Part shown: piece by piece, positions 1 through 8,553 of the stretch
How positions within the stretch are numbered: the first letter of the stretch is position 1
Layout: every line of letters begins with the position of its first letter
NCBI RefSeq assembly: GCF_029961155.1
Contig: NZ_JASBRH010000026.1
Location: 1-59,766, forward strand
DNA from: Pontibacterium granulatum
Lineage (GTDB): Bacteria > Pseudomonadota > Gammaproteobacteria > Pseudomonadales > Balneatricaceae
Direction of reading: 5' to 3'
Length of the DNA stretch: 59,766 bases
The notes under the pieces: model-generated
Seen by the model: only the letters and a program-made list of their open reading frames with translations
Told to the model about the DNA's origin: nothing
Databases searched by the model: none
Made by a program: the position numbers and the translations under genes

Positions 1-95
1 GTTCCGACCTGGGCGATGACCACAAAGAATACTACGCTGGTGAGAACGCGCTGAAAGCGGGCGGTGCGAAAAACACCTCCAACCAGTTCAGCTAA
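1..95 (+). CDS. 3' end of a CDS, probably isocitrate lyase
   Basis: An open frame enters from the left edge and stops at TAA 93-95, leaving about 30 C-terminal residues that end in NTSNQFS. The hydrophilic tail (GDDHKEYYAGENALKAGG) resembles what I remember of the C-terminus of the longer, Pseudomonas-type isocitrate lyase of the glyoxylate shunt. The identification rests on this short tail only, with no catalytic residue in view. A strong terminator follows directly, so this is the last gene of its transcript. Confidence 0.5.
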   Translation, partial: SDLGDDHKEYYAGENALKAGGAKNTSNQFS

Positions 96-112
96 TCGTC
101 CCCTTCAAGACG

Positions 113-140
113 AAAAAGGGTGCTTCGGCACCCTTTTTGT
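113..140 (+). terminator. Rho-independent terminator
   Basis: Stem AAAAAGGGTGC with loop TTCG and arm GCACCCTTTTT, followed by more T. It sits 18 bases after the stop of the left-edge gene. The A-tract on the 5' side could also serve the opposite strand gene at 189-371. Confidence 0.9.
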
Positions 141-188
141 TTTCTCCCAACGCTAGCTGTGGTTCGACAACAAACCTATTACGTCGTA

Positions 189-371
189 TCAACACACGTA
201 GGCTGTATGCGGCGCCGTATCAACAAGCAGCGTCTGGTCCACCAGGACAATCTTTACTCTGTTTACCGGCACGGAGATCGCTTTGCTGATCACCTGTTCA
301 ACATCGCGGACTAAACGTTCTTTCTGCTCTTGGCTACATACTTCCAAAAGATCAATTCTTGCAACTGGCAT
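189..371 (-). CDS. 4-oxalocrotonate tautomerase-family small protein
   Basis: About 60 residues beginning MPVARIDLLE. In the tautomerase superfamily the initiator Met is removed and Pro1 is the catalytic base. I chose the ATG at 369-371 rather than the upstream GTG at 378-380 because only the ATG puts proline second. The rest (a helix with QKERLVRDVEQVISKAISVP and strand VKIVLVDQ) fits a single beta-alpha-beta unit, which usually assembles into hexamers. GGTGA lies upstream as a plausible ribosome site. The substrate is unknown and the gene stands alone. Confidence 0.75.
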   Translation of the reverse strand: MPVARIDLLEVCSQEQKERLVRDVEQVISKAISVPVNRVKIVLVDQTLLVDTAPHTAYVC

Positions 372-380
372 AGCTTTCAC

Positions 381-572
381 CCATCTCTTTAATCACTGTC
401 TTGCTGCCGGTCGTTTTGTCTTTGTTAGATTCCACCTGCCTTAGGCCAGAATGGAGAGACCGGTCCTCTACTCAAGATAAAGCATGTGCCATGCCAGCCT
501 TAGCTTTTATCTATAACATCTTGAAAACGTAGTACTTGTCACCCAAAGGCCAAAGCCGGGGCACACAGACGC
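381..572. other. Intergenic, no gene seen
   Basis: First part of a 343-base gap between the tautomerase and crotonase genes. No open frame with coding character, no tRNA and no clear promoter was seen. Confidence 0.5.
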
Positions 573-609
573 TGTGTCAAATTTGCCCAATTGGTTAATT
601 TTTGACACA
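573..609. promoter_or_regulatory. Inverted repeat TGTGTCAAA / TTTGACACA
   Basis: TGTGTCAAA at 573-581 is mirrored exactly by TTTGACACA at 601-609, with 28 bases between the two starts. It lies 115 to 151 bases upstream of the crotonase start. The symmetry suggests a regulator site for that gene; the regulator is unknown. Confidence 0.4.
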
Positions 610-723
610 TTGACTCTACGATTTCCTTAACCTGACCGAAAATAAGTACTTTCCCTTAGACTCACTCATCACAATCTCTTATCCTCTTACCTACACAAGA
701 ACAAATATAGAAGGATAAGAGTT

Positions 724-1563
724 ATGGTCAGCACCCCGGAGTTTCCGACACTTTCAGACGCTACACTGACGCTTGATGATCGTGTCGCACTGCTCACCTT
801 CAATCGCGATGATCTGCGCAACGCCTTAACCGGCAGTAATCTGATTGATGACATCTGTAACACCGTTGCTTGGGCCAATCATAATCCTGACGTGTCTGTT
901 CTAGTGCTTACCGGTGCCGGTAGCGCGTTCTCTTCTGGTGGCAACATCAAAGAGATGCAGTTGCGTGACACCGAACACAAGGACGCAGCCTTTGGCGGTA
1001 ACGTATATGAAGTACAGGAGAAATACCGTGCGGGTATCCAGCGTATTCCACTGGCGATCTACAATGCCGAAATACCGGTGATCGCTGCTGTAAACGGACC
1101 TGCGATTGGAGCAGGCTTTGATTTGACCTGCATGTGTGACATCCGTATCGCGTCCAACAAAGCCGTGTTTGGCGAAACCTTTGTTAACCTGGGTATTATC
1201 CCGGGTGATGGCGGTGCCTGGTTCCTGCAGCGCCTGATCGGCTACCAACGCGCCGCAGAGCTGACCCTGACCGGCCGTGTGATTAAAGCGGATGAAGCAA
1301 AAGAACTGGGTATCGTATTGGACGTGGTTGAACCGGAAGAGCTACTGCCACGCGCAATGGAAATGGCCAAACAGATGGCATCCAAGCCACCTCAGGCACT
1401 GCGCATGACCAAACGCTTGCTGAAAACCGCTCAGCGCCAGGAGCTGAAAGATTTCCTGGAACTATGCGCTGTGTTCCAGGGCATTTGCCACAACACCAAC
1501 GACCATATGGAAGCGATCAACGCGTTTATTGAAAAACGCCCGGGGGAGTATCAGGGGAATTAG
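724..1563 (+). CDS. Enoyl-CoA hydratase/isomerase (crotonase) family protein
   Basis: A 279-residue crotonase-fold enzyme, expected to act on an acyl-CoA in the cytoplasm. The N-terminal strand RVALLTFNR, the SSGGNIKEM stretch (oxyanion-hole region), the NGPAIGAGFDLTCMCDIRIAS core and the FVNLGIIPGDGG loop are typical. The C-terminal helices (QALRMTKRLLK) are complete and the length is normal. Glu in FGETFVNLGIIPGDGG occupies a usual catalytic region. An AGGATAAGAG site precedes the ATG. It is a single gene, so the substrate (fatty acid or aromatic acyl-CoA) cannot be read from context. Confidence 0.85.
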   Translation: MVSTPEFPTLSDATLTLDDRVALLTFNRDDLRNALTGSNLIDDICNTVAWANHNPDVSVLVLTGAGSAFSSGGNIKEMQLRDTEHKDAAFGGNVYEVQEKYRAGIQRIPLAIYNAEIPVIAAVNGPAIGAGFDLTCMCDIRIASNKAVFGETFVNLGIIPGDGGAWFLQRLIGYQRAAELTLTGRVIKADEAKELGIVLDVVEPEELLPRAMEMAKQMASKPPQALRMTKRLLKTAQRQELKDFLELCAVFQGICHNTNDHMEAINAFIEKRPGEYQGN

Positions 1564-1583
1564 GCGTATAGATCTGCGCCTTA

Positions 1584-1716
1584 GCTGGATGCCGCAGTGT
1601 AGCTCTACATAATCTACACTGCGCCTGTAGGGTAGCCTTTAGGCTACCGGCAGGCTGAAGCCTGCCCTACAACCTATCAGACGTAGTAGACTAGATCGAA
1701 CGAAGCGACATCCAGC
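1584..1716. repeat. REP-like nested palindromic element
   Basis: Between convergent genes lies a nest of inverted repeats. TGTAGGG at 1626 pairs with CCCTACA ending at 1671, and inside this are two hairpins, GTAGCCT/AGGCTAC and GCAGGCT/AGCCTGC. An outer pair GCTGGATG (1584-1591) and CATCCAGC (1709-1716) encloses the whole. Paired palindromes between gene 3' ends are the usual setting of REP/BIME elements, which may also act as terminators. Confidence 0.7.
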
Positions 1717-1731
1717 AAAAATCCTCAAAAA

Positions 1732-2865
1732 TTACAAAGACTGCTTTAACTCCATCCCAGCCTCCACCGATACCAAACGGGTCTCCTCGCCGCGCCACCA
1801 GCGATTGCCTTCTGCGACCTGCAGATTATCCAGCGACACCCGCTGCCCCATCTCCGGCGTGATCATCGGTACACCCTTCGCATAAGCCAACGCATTCAAA
1901 CGTTCCAACGGTTCGTACCATGGGTGCATGGCAAGGTCGAAGGTACCGTTATGTACCGGCAGCATCGCCTTCCCTTCCAAATCCTGATGAGCTTGAAACG
2001 TCTCTTCAGGTGTCATATGCACCATCGGCCAATTCTCGTTGTAGGCTCCGTTTTCCATGATTGTCAGATCAAATGGCCCCAATCGTTCACCAATCTCCTT
2101 AAAGCCCGCAAAATAACCGCTATCACCGCTGAAATAGATTTTCTTGCCGCGTGCCTGAATGACCCACGATGCCCACAGGGTTTTGTTACGGTCATTTAGG
2201 CCACGTCCCGAAAAGTGTTGTGAAGGTGTCGCTGTTAGCTCAAGCTGACCCACCGATATGCTGTCCCACCAATCAAGCTCGTGAATGCGACCATCCGAAA
2301 CACCCCATGCGCGCAGGTGGTTACCAACACCCAGCGGTACAACAAAACTTTCTACCTTGGCTTTCAAAAACGCGATGGTTTTCTTATCCAAGTGGTCATA
2401 GTGGTCATGAGAGATCAACACACCCTTGATCTCTGGCAGTTGCTCCAGCGTCAATGGCGTTTTATGGAATCGCTTAGGGCCAGCCCAGTTGACCGGCGAT
2501 GCCCGCTCAGAAAAGACCGGATCAATCAACCAGAACTCCCCTTCTGCCGCCAACAACAGACTGGAGTGCCCCAACCGGTAGATAGCAACACCCGTTTGGT
2601 TCTCAGCCACCAACTGCTCGGAAGCTAGCGGCTGTACCGGGATAGGATCGGCCGGTTTTGCATCTACCCGTTTTTCGGTCAGGTATCGCCATAGAATTTT
2701 TACCACGGTGCCCGCCTCCGACATCCTAAATTGCTTTTCATTTTTAAACTCACCATCGCCAAAGTCTTCCGAATGGTTGAAGGCGGCCTCTTTTGGCTGG
2801 GTCGCGCAGGCATACAACGCCACACTCAGCAATCCTCCCAGAATCACCATGCCCAATATCTTCAT
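1732..2865 (-). CDS. MBL-fold metallo-hydrolase, lipoprotein (RomA/NAPE-PLD-like)
   Basis: A 377-residue protein with a lipoprotein signal (hydrophobic MVILGGLLSVAL followed by YAC, Cys near residue 20), so probably membrane-anchored in the envelope. The metal-binding HxHxDH is seen in LISHDHYDHLDKKT; further ligands occur in TPSQHFSGRG, FSGDSGY and PVHNGTFDLAMHPW. This pattern matches the RomA/N-acyl-phosphatidylethanolamine phospholipase D-like branch of the metallo-beta-lactamase superfamily. It is divergent from a TetR gene with palindromic sites between them, so it is the likely regulatory target. The substrate is not known. Confidence 0.85.
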   Translation of the reverse strand: MKILGMVILGGLLSVALYACATQPKEAAFNHSEDFGDGEFKNEKQFRMSEAGTVVKILWRYLTEKRVDAKPADPIPVQPLASEQLVAENQTGVAIYRLGHSSLLLAAEGEFWLIDPVFSERASPVNWAGPKRFHKTPLTLEQLPEIKGVLISHDHYDHLDKKTIAFLKAKVESFVVPLGVGNHLRAWGVSDGRIHELDWWDSISVGQLELTATPSQHFSGRGLNDRNKTLWASWVIQARGKKIYFSGDSGYFAGFKEIGERLGPFDLTIMENGAYNENWPMVHMTPEETFQAHQDLEGKAMLPVHNGTFDLAMHPWYEPLERLNALAYAKGVPMITPEMGQRVSLDNLQVAEGNRWWRGEETRLVSVEAGMELKQSL

Positions 2866-2891
2866 CTATTCCGTCCAGGACCCTGCCCATA

Positions 2892-2964
2892 AGTAAACTA
2901 CACCGTGCAGTGTAATTATTGGATTTATAAAAGTAAACTTCGCAGTGTATACTTTACAAAACTT
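2892..2964. promoter_or_regulatory. Operator/promoter region between MBL hydrolase and TetR gene
   Basis: AGTAAACT occurs at 2892-2899 and again at 2932-2939. Each is followed by a CAGTGTA element (2908-2914 and 2943-2949). The first copy forms a palindrome TACAC/GTGTA at 2899-2914; the second reads GTAAA...TTTAC around a TATACT that could be the -10 of the TetR gene. The arrangement suggests two operator copies for autoregulation and control of the hydrolase. Confidence 0.5.
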
Positions 2965-2983
2965 ATGAATTCCCCATCGAACA

Positions 2984-3604
2984 GTGAATAAGAACCTAAC
3001 ACTCACAGAGCGAAAACGCGCCGCAATCATCGATGCGGCCATCCTGGAGTTTCGCGAAAAAGGCTTTCAGTCCACGAGCATGGATGCACTGGCCGCACGC
3101 GCGGAAGTCTCCAAACGTACGGTATACAACCACTTTGCCAGCAAAGAGCTGCTGTTCCAGGAGTTGGTGCAGCAGATGTTTGAAGTTGCATGCGCCAGTG
3201 ATGCTTTCGTTTATGATGAAGACACTTCGCTTAAGGAGCAGTTGGTTCGCTTTGGTCACCACAAGCTAGAACTGCTTCAATCACAGCGCTTTCTTGATCT
3301 GGCCAGAATCTTGATGGTTGAATGTGTGCACGACCCGAAACTCGCTGACGAGGCCCGCCAGCGATTTGAGCAATCAGATCAGGGATTGGATAAATGGATC
3401 GAGAAAGCGATTTCCGACGGTCGTATGAAACCCGTTGAGCCTGCCTATGCAGCAAACCAGTTTTTCGGGCTAATAAAAGCATCTGCGTTCTGGCCACAGC
3501 TACTGATGAATCAGCCTTTCCCCGATACCCAGGCGGCCGAATTCATCATCCACGATACGGTCGAAATGTTCCTCAGCCATTATGAAAAAGCCGGTACCAA
3601 TTAG
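2984..3604 (+). CDS. TetR/AcrR family transcriptional regulator
   Basis: A 206-residue regulator with a classic N-terminal TetR helix-turn-helix: ILEFREKGFQSTSMDALAARAEVSKRTVYNHFASKELLF, about residues 20-55. The C-terminal half is an alpha-helical ligand domain with AefR-like character (DKWIEKAISDGRMKP). The start is a GTG at 2984; the nearby ATG at 2965 is out of frame and runs into a stop. It probably represses itself and the divergent metallo-hydrolase. The inducer is unknown. Confidence 0.85.
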   Translation: MNKNLTLTERKRAAIIDAAILEFREKGFQSTSMDALAARAEVSKRTVYNHFASKELLFQELVQQMFEVACASDAFVYDEDTSLKEQLVRFGHHKLELLQSQRFLDLARILMVECVHDPKLADEARQRFEQSDQGLDKWIEKAISDGRMKPVEPAYAANQFFGLIKASAFWPQLLMNQPFPDTQAAEFIIHDTVEMFLSHYEKAGTN

Positions 3605-3727
3605 TCCGACCTCGGCTCTTACAGCAACCTGGGCCAGGAACAGAATATCCAGCAGACAAAAAGTTGCATACGCTATCTTCGCAACGCATCATAAAGCATC
3701 ACTTACGCAGCTTCATAAGGCCCTGAA

Positions 3728-4201
3728 ATGCTAGACTTTATTTTTCCAATCCTGCTGATCCTTATCGTGTTTTTCCTGTTTCGAAACAGCCAGAAGAACA
3801 AACAGGCCGCGGCACAAAATAAAACGGCCGGCGAAGCATTTCTCGCAAAAAACAAGGATGAAGAAGGCGTGATGACCACCGCATCTGGCCTTCAATATAA
3901 AGTACTGCAGGCAGGCAGTGGTACCGAACACCCTGTAGCCACATCAAAAGTGAAAGTGCACTATCACGGTACGCTGATCGACGGAACGGTATTTGACAGC
4001 TCCGTTGAGCGTGGTGAACCTATTGAGTTTGGTCTAAATCAGGTTATCAAGGGTTGGACTGAAGGCGTTCAGTTGATGGTCGTCGGTGAAAAGACCCGCT
4101 TCTTTATTCCCAGCGATCTGGCCTACGGTAACGGATCTGCGGGCATCATCACACCGGGTTCCACCCTGATCTTTGATGTGGAACTGCTGGACATCAGGTA
4201 A
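3728..4201 (+). CDS. Membrane-anchored FKBP-type peptidyl-prolyl isomerase
   Basis: A 157-residue protein with one N-terminal transmembrane segment (about residues 3-19), a short basic linker, then a complete FKBP domain. Landmarks are VKVHYHGTLIDGTVFDSS, the GWTEGVQLM loop, KTRFFIPSDLAYGNG and the final strand TLIFDVELLDI. It would catalyse Xaa-Pro cis/trans isomerisation. The basic residues after the membrane segment suggest a cytoplasmic domain, but topology is uncertain. It stands alone, followed by a terminator. Confidence 0.88.
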   Translation: MLDFIFPILLILIVFFLFRNSQKNKQAAAQNKTAGEAFLAKNKDEEGVMTTASGLQYKVLQAGSGTEHPVATSKVKVHYHGTLIDGTVFDSSVERGEPIEFGLNQVIKGWTEGVQLMVVGEKTRFFIPSDLAYGNGSAGIITPGSTLIFDVELLDIR

Positions 4202-4300
4202 ACCCATCAAAGGGAGATAACCAGGTGGCCGGAGCATAGACCTGGCGACGCCCATTTTACTTGATGGATCTCTGTAGAATTTGAATCCAATCTATGTCAG

Positions 4301-4327
4301 AAAAGCCATCCCAAAGATGGCTTTTTT
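4301..4327. terminator. Bidirectional terminator
   Basis: AAAAGCCATC (4301-4310) pairs with GATGGCTTTT (4316-4325), with T on the right and A on the left. It lies between the convergent FKBP gene and the secreted-protein gene and can serve both strands. Confidence 0.85.
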
Positions 4328-4367
4328 ATTCCACAAAGAAACGTAAATCACGTTCACTTAGAAGCGA

Positions 4368-5198
4368 TCAGGGTTTCTGGACTGTCGCTAAGACGTTTTC
4401 ACGCTCAACCTGGAGTCGGGCACCAAGCTTGCTTCGCCAGCGGATCGTCATGGTTTTATCACAGCCCGCTTCCATATCCACCTCAATGGTGTACGGCTTC
4501 CCGTGACCATCTTTTACGTCCCACAGCAGATTCCCTTTTACCCGTTTGGGTTTTCCCAGGTCATACAGTGTTCGCTCAGAGCCGTGTAAACCGCTTCCCA
4601 GAAAGTCACGCAGGGTAACGGCCACAAACGGCGGCAGATCCTCTTCCCGCGCATAGCGCCCCTTGCGATTCACACGGTAGCTGTATCTCTGGGTTTCGAT
4701 CAGGTTCATTTCACAGCGATGCTTTGCATTTTTCGGCACTGAGACCAGCCTGCTTTCCGGGATGATGTTTTCCTGAATCAGACTTTCAATGTTGTGGGTG
4801 CCTTTTCCAGTGCGGTTTGGGTAAGAAAGGATAATCTGCTTGATACAGCCCTGCTGCTTGGTAACAACCAGATGCACTTCGTTGCGGCCTGCCTTCTGAT
4901 GCCAGGTAAAGCGGGTTTGCTTGCCGTTCACCTGCTCCATCTCAGGTGCTACGGTAAAGAAACGCGTTATCCATGCATTGGATGCATCAATCGGCACCGT
5001 GCCAATCTCTTCGAAGATCTGTGCCATCACTGGTGGCACACTGTCTGGAACCTCGTTGAAGCGCTCCCAGCCCGCTGTTTTGTGTTCGCGCTTTTCAACC
5101 ATGTATATATTTGTGGCGCATGCCTGATCACGCTCGTACGCATAGACAGGGGAAGAGACTACAGAGATAAGGCCTAACAGGCCGAGTGCAGATCGCAT
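4368..5198 (-). CDS. Secreted protein of unknown function
   Basis: About 276 residues with a cleavable signal peptide (MRSALGLLGLISVVSSPVYA). I prefer the ATG at 5196-5198 because it puts the signal peptide at the N-terminus; an in-frame ATG at 5241-5243 would add 15 residues in front of it. The mature part has several Cys (DQACATN, QQGCIKQ, KHRCEMN, EAGCDKT) that could form disulfides, and beta-rich stretches. I recognise no family. It follows the response regulator gene by about 240 bases on the same strand and may or may not belong to that transcript. Confidence 0.7.
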   Translation of the reverse strand: MRSALGLLGLISVVSSPVYAYERDQACATNIYMVEKREHKTAGWERFNEVPDSVPPVMAQIFEEIGTVPIDASNAWITRFFTVAPEMEQVNGKQTRFTWHQKAGRNEVHLVVTKQQGCIKQIILSYPNRTGKGTHNIESLIQENIIPESRLVSVPKNAKHRCEMNLIETQRYSYRVNRKGRYAREEDLPPFVAVTLRDFLGSGLHGSERTLYDLGKPKRVKGNLLWDVKDGHGKPYTIEVDMEAGCDKTMTIRWRSKLGARLQVERENVLATVQKP

Positions 5199-5437
5199 TA
5201 AAACATACTTTCCATCAAACAGTGTGCTGGAGAATCGACCCATCCAGATACAGACAAGTCGATTCCGACCGGTTTCAATCAGAATCTGGCGCTAATGTAC
5301 CTGAAGGACGATGGATGTATCTATAACCGATCCGTTTAAACCCACAAAACCACAAAAAATCATAGGAAGAAGCGACGGAAAGCAGTGAATTAAAACCTGA
5401 TCAGGAAAGCCTTCTTTGAGCAACCGGTATCTAGTCA

Positions 5438-6121
5438 CTAAATCTCAAACTTGTAGCCCATGGCATACACCGAGTGAATCAGCACCCGCTCGTCATACAC
5501 CGCACTGATCTTCTTACGAATCGATTTAACCAGGGTATCGATAGTTCGATCGGTTACAACACGGTGATCATCATGGATACGATCCAGTAACTGTCCCCGA
5601 CTAAAGATCTGGCCCTTATGGTTGTGCAGCACTTCCAGTAAACGGTATTCCGACGCGGTAAGCTGAATATCGTGCCCATTAACCCGAAGCTTGATTGAGT
5701 CGCAAAGCAGCTCAATCAACTCCTTAGGCTGCTCCTGTACCTGAAGGCGTTTTACTCGGCGAAGTGTGGCACGAATACGTGCCTCCACGTTTACCATCTG
5801 AAACGGCTTGCATATGTAATCATCCGCACCGAGATCCAACCCCTGCAGTTCGTCCACCTGCTGCACCCGCGCGGTCAGTATAATAATCGGGATATCCGAG
5901 TGTTCACGCAGATCGCGACAGACATCGAACCCATCCTTGCCGGGCATCATAATATCCAGCAACAACAGGTCGGCATGGTTTTCCGCCAGCCAAGGCTCAA
6001 CCCGATCTCCCCGGTCCACATGGTGGCATTGATACCCCTGAGCTTGCAGATAGTTGCTCAACAGGCGTGCTAGCTTCTGCTCATCCTCTGCAATCAGTAT
6101 TGTTGGCAAATGATCCGTCAT
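5438..6121 (-). CDS. OmpR-family response regulator (BaeR-like)
   Basis: A 227-residue two-component regulator. The receiver domain has the acidic pair (IAEDEQ), the phospho-Asp in LLLLDIMMPGKDG, Thr in ILTAR and Lys in CKPF. The C-terminal winged helix has SEYRLLEVLHNHKGQIFSRGQLLDRI and a DRTIDTLVKSIRKKI recognition region. It lies 48 bases downstream of the split sensor kinase on the same strand, so the two form one operon with the kinase first, as in baeSR. Confidence 0.9.
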   Translation of the reverse strand: MTDHLPTILIAEDEQKLARLLSNYLQAQGYQCHHVDRGDRVEPWLAENHADLLLLDIMMPGKDGFDVCRDLREHSDIPIIILTARVQQVDELQGLDLGADDYICKPFQMVNVEARIRATLRRVKRLQVQEQPKELIELLCDSIKLRVNGHDIQLTASEYRLLEVLHNHKGQIFSRGQLLDRIHDDHRVVTDRTIDTLVKSIRKKISAVYDERVLIHSVYAMGYKFEI

Positions 6122-6169
6122 AGGGTTGTTCCATAATTAACTTCGCACTATTTAACCCGTTTGGGTCTA

Positions 6170-7721
6170 TCAGACCCGCTCGAGTGGCAACATTATTCCA
6201 ATGGCGAGGCCGCCAAGTTCGGAGTGAGCTGCTGTGATCTCACCTTCCTCCGCATCAATAATGCTCTTACAGATTGATAACCCCAAGCCTGAACCACCGG
6301 TTGCACGGCTGCGTGAGCCTTCGACTCGGTACAAGCGCTCAAATAGCATGGGCAGCGATTCGTCGGGTACCGATGGATCGGAATCTTCCCACAGGATCTG
6401 CAACCGGTTGTCCGCAATGGTCGCTGTCAATCGAATCATGCCGCCACTGTCGGTATACCGCAGACTGTTCTGAAGCAGATTATCAAATACCTGGCGCAAG
6501 CGGTTTTCATCTGCGAACAAGGTCACGTTAGAAGGCAATGCGGCCAGACTCAGCTCAAAGTTTAAATTGCGTTTGCTTGCGGCGTTTCGAATCTTATCGG
6601 CAAGCAGCGCTAAAAACTGATCAACCTTTAATTCGCTTCGCTCAAAGTTAAGCCCCCCTAGATCGGAATGACTCAACATCTTGAGGTCGTTGATCAACTG
6701 ATTCAGCTGTACAACCTCTTCGCGCATGGACTTCAGCATATCTTCGGACGACCCCTGAATTCCCGCTTCCGCTGACTCGATTTCCGCGTTCAGGATACTA
6801 ACCGGCGTGCGTAACTCATGGGAGATATCACTGATCCAGCGTTGACGTGTCTCTTTACTCTCCTCCAGCGCACGGCCAAGAAAGTTTACGTCATCACAGA
6901 TCGGCTGGTAGGCGACATTATTGATTACGGGCACACGGGCATCAAAGTGCCCGGAAGCCAAATTGCGCAGGGTTGTGGAGATGTGAATAAGCGGTCGGGT
7001 TAGGTTCTTACTGACCACGTACGCCGAAAGCAGCGAAAAGGCGAGTGCAATCAGCAATCCCCACACCAAGGTTTCGGTTGCCGTACTCCAAACACTGAAC
7101 TTTATCTTCTGAATCTCGTGCAGGGGACGGGGGCGTTTCAATAGGCCGACCACCTCTCCCCGCACAATAATAGGCACCTCCACCGAGGTAATACGTTCGT
7201 GCTTGGGGTCTCCGCGTAGCAAATTGCCATCCGTATCATAGAGCAGCAGCGATCCAGCAATTTCAGTTAATGACGGCAGTCGACGCGGGGGGGGGTGCAA
7301 GATCTCGTGGGCCTGCATCTGCACTTGGCATCGGTTGAACATGCAGATCTTTAGCAACCAACGAGGCAGGTCCTCCATAGCTTTCGGATGTCAGCATCGG
7401 ATGCAGATAGGTGTGATTTTTGAGCATATCGGAGAGGTCGGCCGCACTGCCGTCCGGATTGGGCATCATCGCCATCGGCGACGCCAGCGTCCACCACAGC
7501 TGCGTGTTATCAATCACCGGTTGCCATTCACCATGATAGGCATAGTGGCGCGCCAATACCCGGGCCATACCGCTCAAGTGGTCTTGCTGCGAGCGCCCTA
7601 CGGTGTCTCGTGCACTGCGATCCAGCGCCTGCTTGCCGACCACAGTCATAAATCCGATGCTGAGCAAGTTTGCCAGCAAAATCCATACAACAAACTGCCG
7701 TAGCAGCGCCCCCTGCTTCAT
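6170..7721 (-). pseudogene. Sensor histidine kinase (BaeS-like), split by a frameshift in a G9 tract
   Basis: Two frames together make one kinase of about 515 residues. The first (from ATG 7719-7721) has a membrane segment near residues 8-30 and a sensor region, and stops at 7263. The second carries a membrane segment (VWGLLIALAFSLLSAYVV), HAMP, a HisKA box with phospho-His in ISHELRTPVS, and ATPase motifs (NRLRQVFDNLLQNSLRY, GGSGLGLSI). They overlap at nine G on the plus strand (7287-7295). Removing one base would join them in frame. This may be a true loss, a phase-variable switch or a sequencing error. Confidence 0.8.
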
Positions 7722-7800
7722 TGTTTGGAAACACCCTTTCCACTATAAAGATGGCGCCAATATACCCCGCCATCCGATACCAAGACAGACAAACAGACAG

Positions 7801-7822
7801 AACTCACATTTAACTCACATTT
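7801..7822. promoter_or_regulatory. Tandem 11-bp direct repeat, candidate response-regulator site
   Basis: AACTCACATTT occurs twice back to back (7801-7811 and 7812-7822), about 80 bases upstream of the kinase start. OmpR/PhoB-family regulators typically bind direct repeats with an 11-bp period, so this is a good candidate for autoregulation by the adjacent regulator. Confidence 0.55.
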
Positions 7823-7929
7823 ACACTCGATACATGGAAACGTCGAAAAGACGGCCGTGATTAGAAAAACAACGGCGCAGGCAACACAAAGCTGCAGCTT
7901 TAACCATGCCCCTCACTAATCCGTACGTC

Positions 7930-8418
7930 TCAACGTTGAATGTACTTTAACGGCACCGCACAGCTATCCACGATCTTACGCATTACAAAGGAAGACTTTA
8001 CCCCAGTCACACCTTTGATTCGGGTGATCGTTCCCAGCAATACGTTGTGATAGCTATCCATATCCGGTACAGCAATCTTCAGCTGGTAATCCGCTTCGTG
8101 ACCAGTGATCAGCAAACACTCCATCACCTCCGGCATCTTACCGATCGCACGCTCAAACTCTTCAAAACGTTCCGGGATGTGCTTATCCATACTGATATGC
8201 AGGATGGCGATCAGGTTCAGGTTCACCGCACGCTCGTTCAATCGCACCACCCGCTCGGCAATCACACCGTTCTCTTCCAGCTGTTTAACCCGTCGCGAGC
8301 ATGGCGCTGCAGTCAGCCCGACTCGCTCAGCCAAATCCTGGTTGGAAAGCCCGCCATCTCGCTGCAATTCGTGCAATATTTTGATATCAAACCGGTCCAG
8401 ATCGACATTTATCTTCAT
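7930..8418 (-). CDS. Lrp/AsnC family transcriptional regulator
   Basis: About 162 residues: N-terminal helix-turn-helix (LDRFDIKILHELQRDGGLSNQDLAERVGLTAAPCSRRVKQLEE) followed by the RAM/AsnC ligand domain (LLITGHEADYQLKIAVPDMDSYHNVLLGTITRIKGV). I chose the ATG at 8416-8418 (MKINVDLDRF), which matches the normal family N-terminus; an in-frame start at 8451 would add 11 residues. It is divergent from leuA, and the intergenic region has an ATTGCGCAAT palindrome. Sensing of leucine or another amino acid is likely by analogy. Confidence 0.88.
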   Translation of the reverse strand: MKINVDLDRFDIKILHELQRDGGLSNQDLAERVGLTAAPCSRRVKQLEENGVIAERVVRLNERAVNLNLIAILHISMDKHIPERFEEFERAIGKMPEVMECLLITGHEADYQLKIAVPDMDSYHNVLLGTITRIKGVTGVKSSFVMRKIVDSCAVPLKYIQR

Positions 8419-8553
8419 ACAAAATCCACTAAACGCAATTTTATTTACCAATAAATACTAAACCCTTATATATAATTGCGCAATTTGCGATAATTCCTTG
8501 AATTAAGCGGATTAATTGCGGGGCATTTTCCCTACACTATTCCTCGTTGACTG

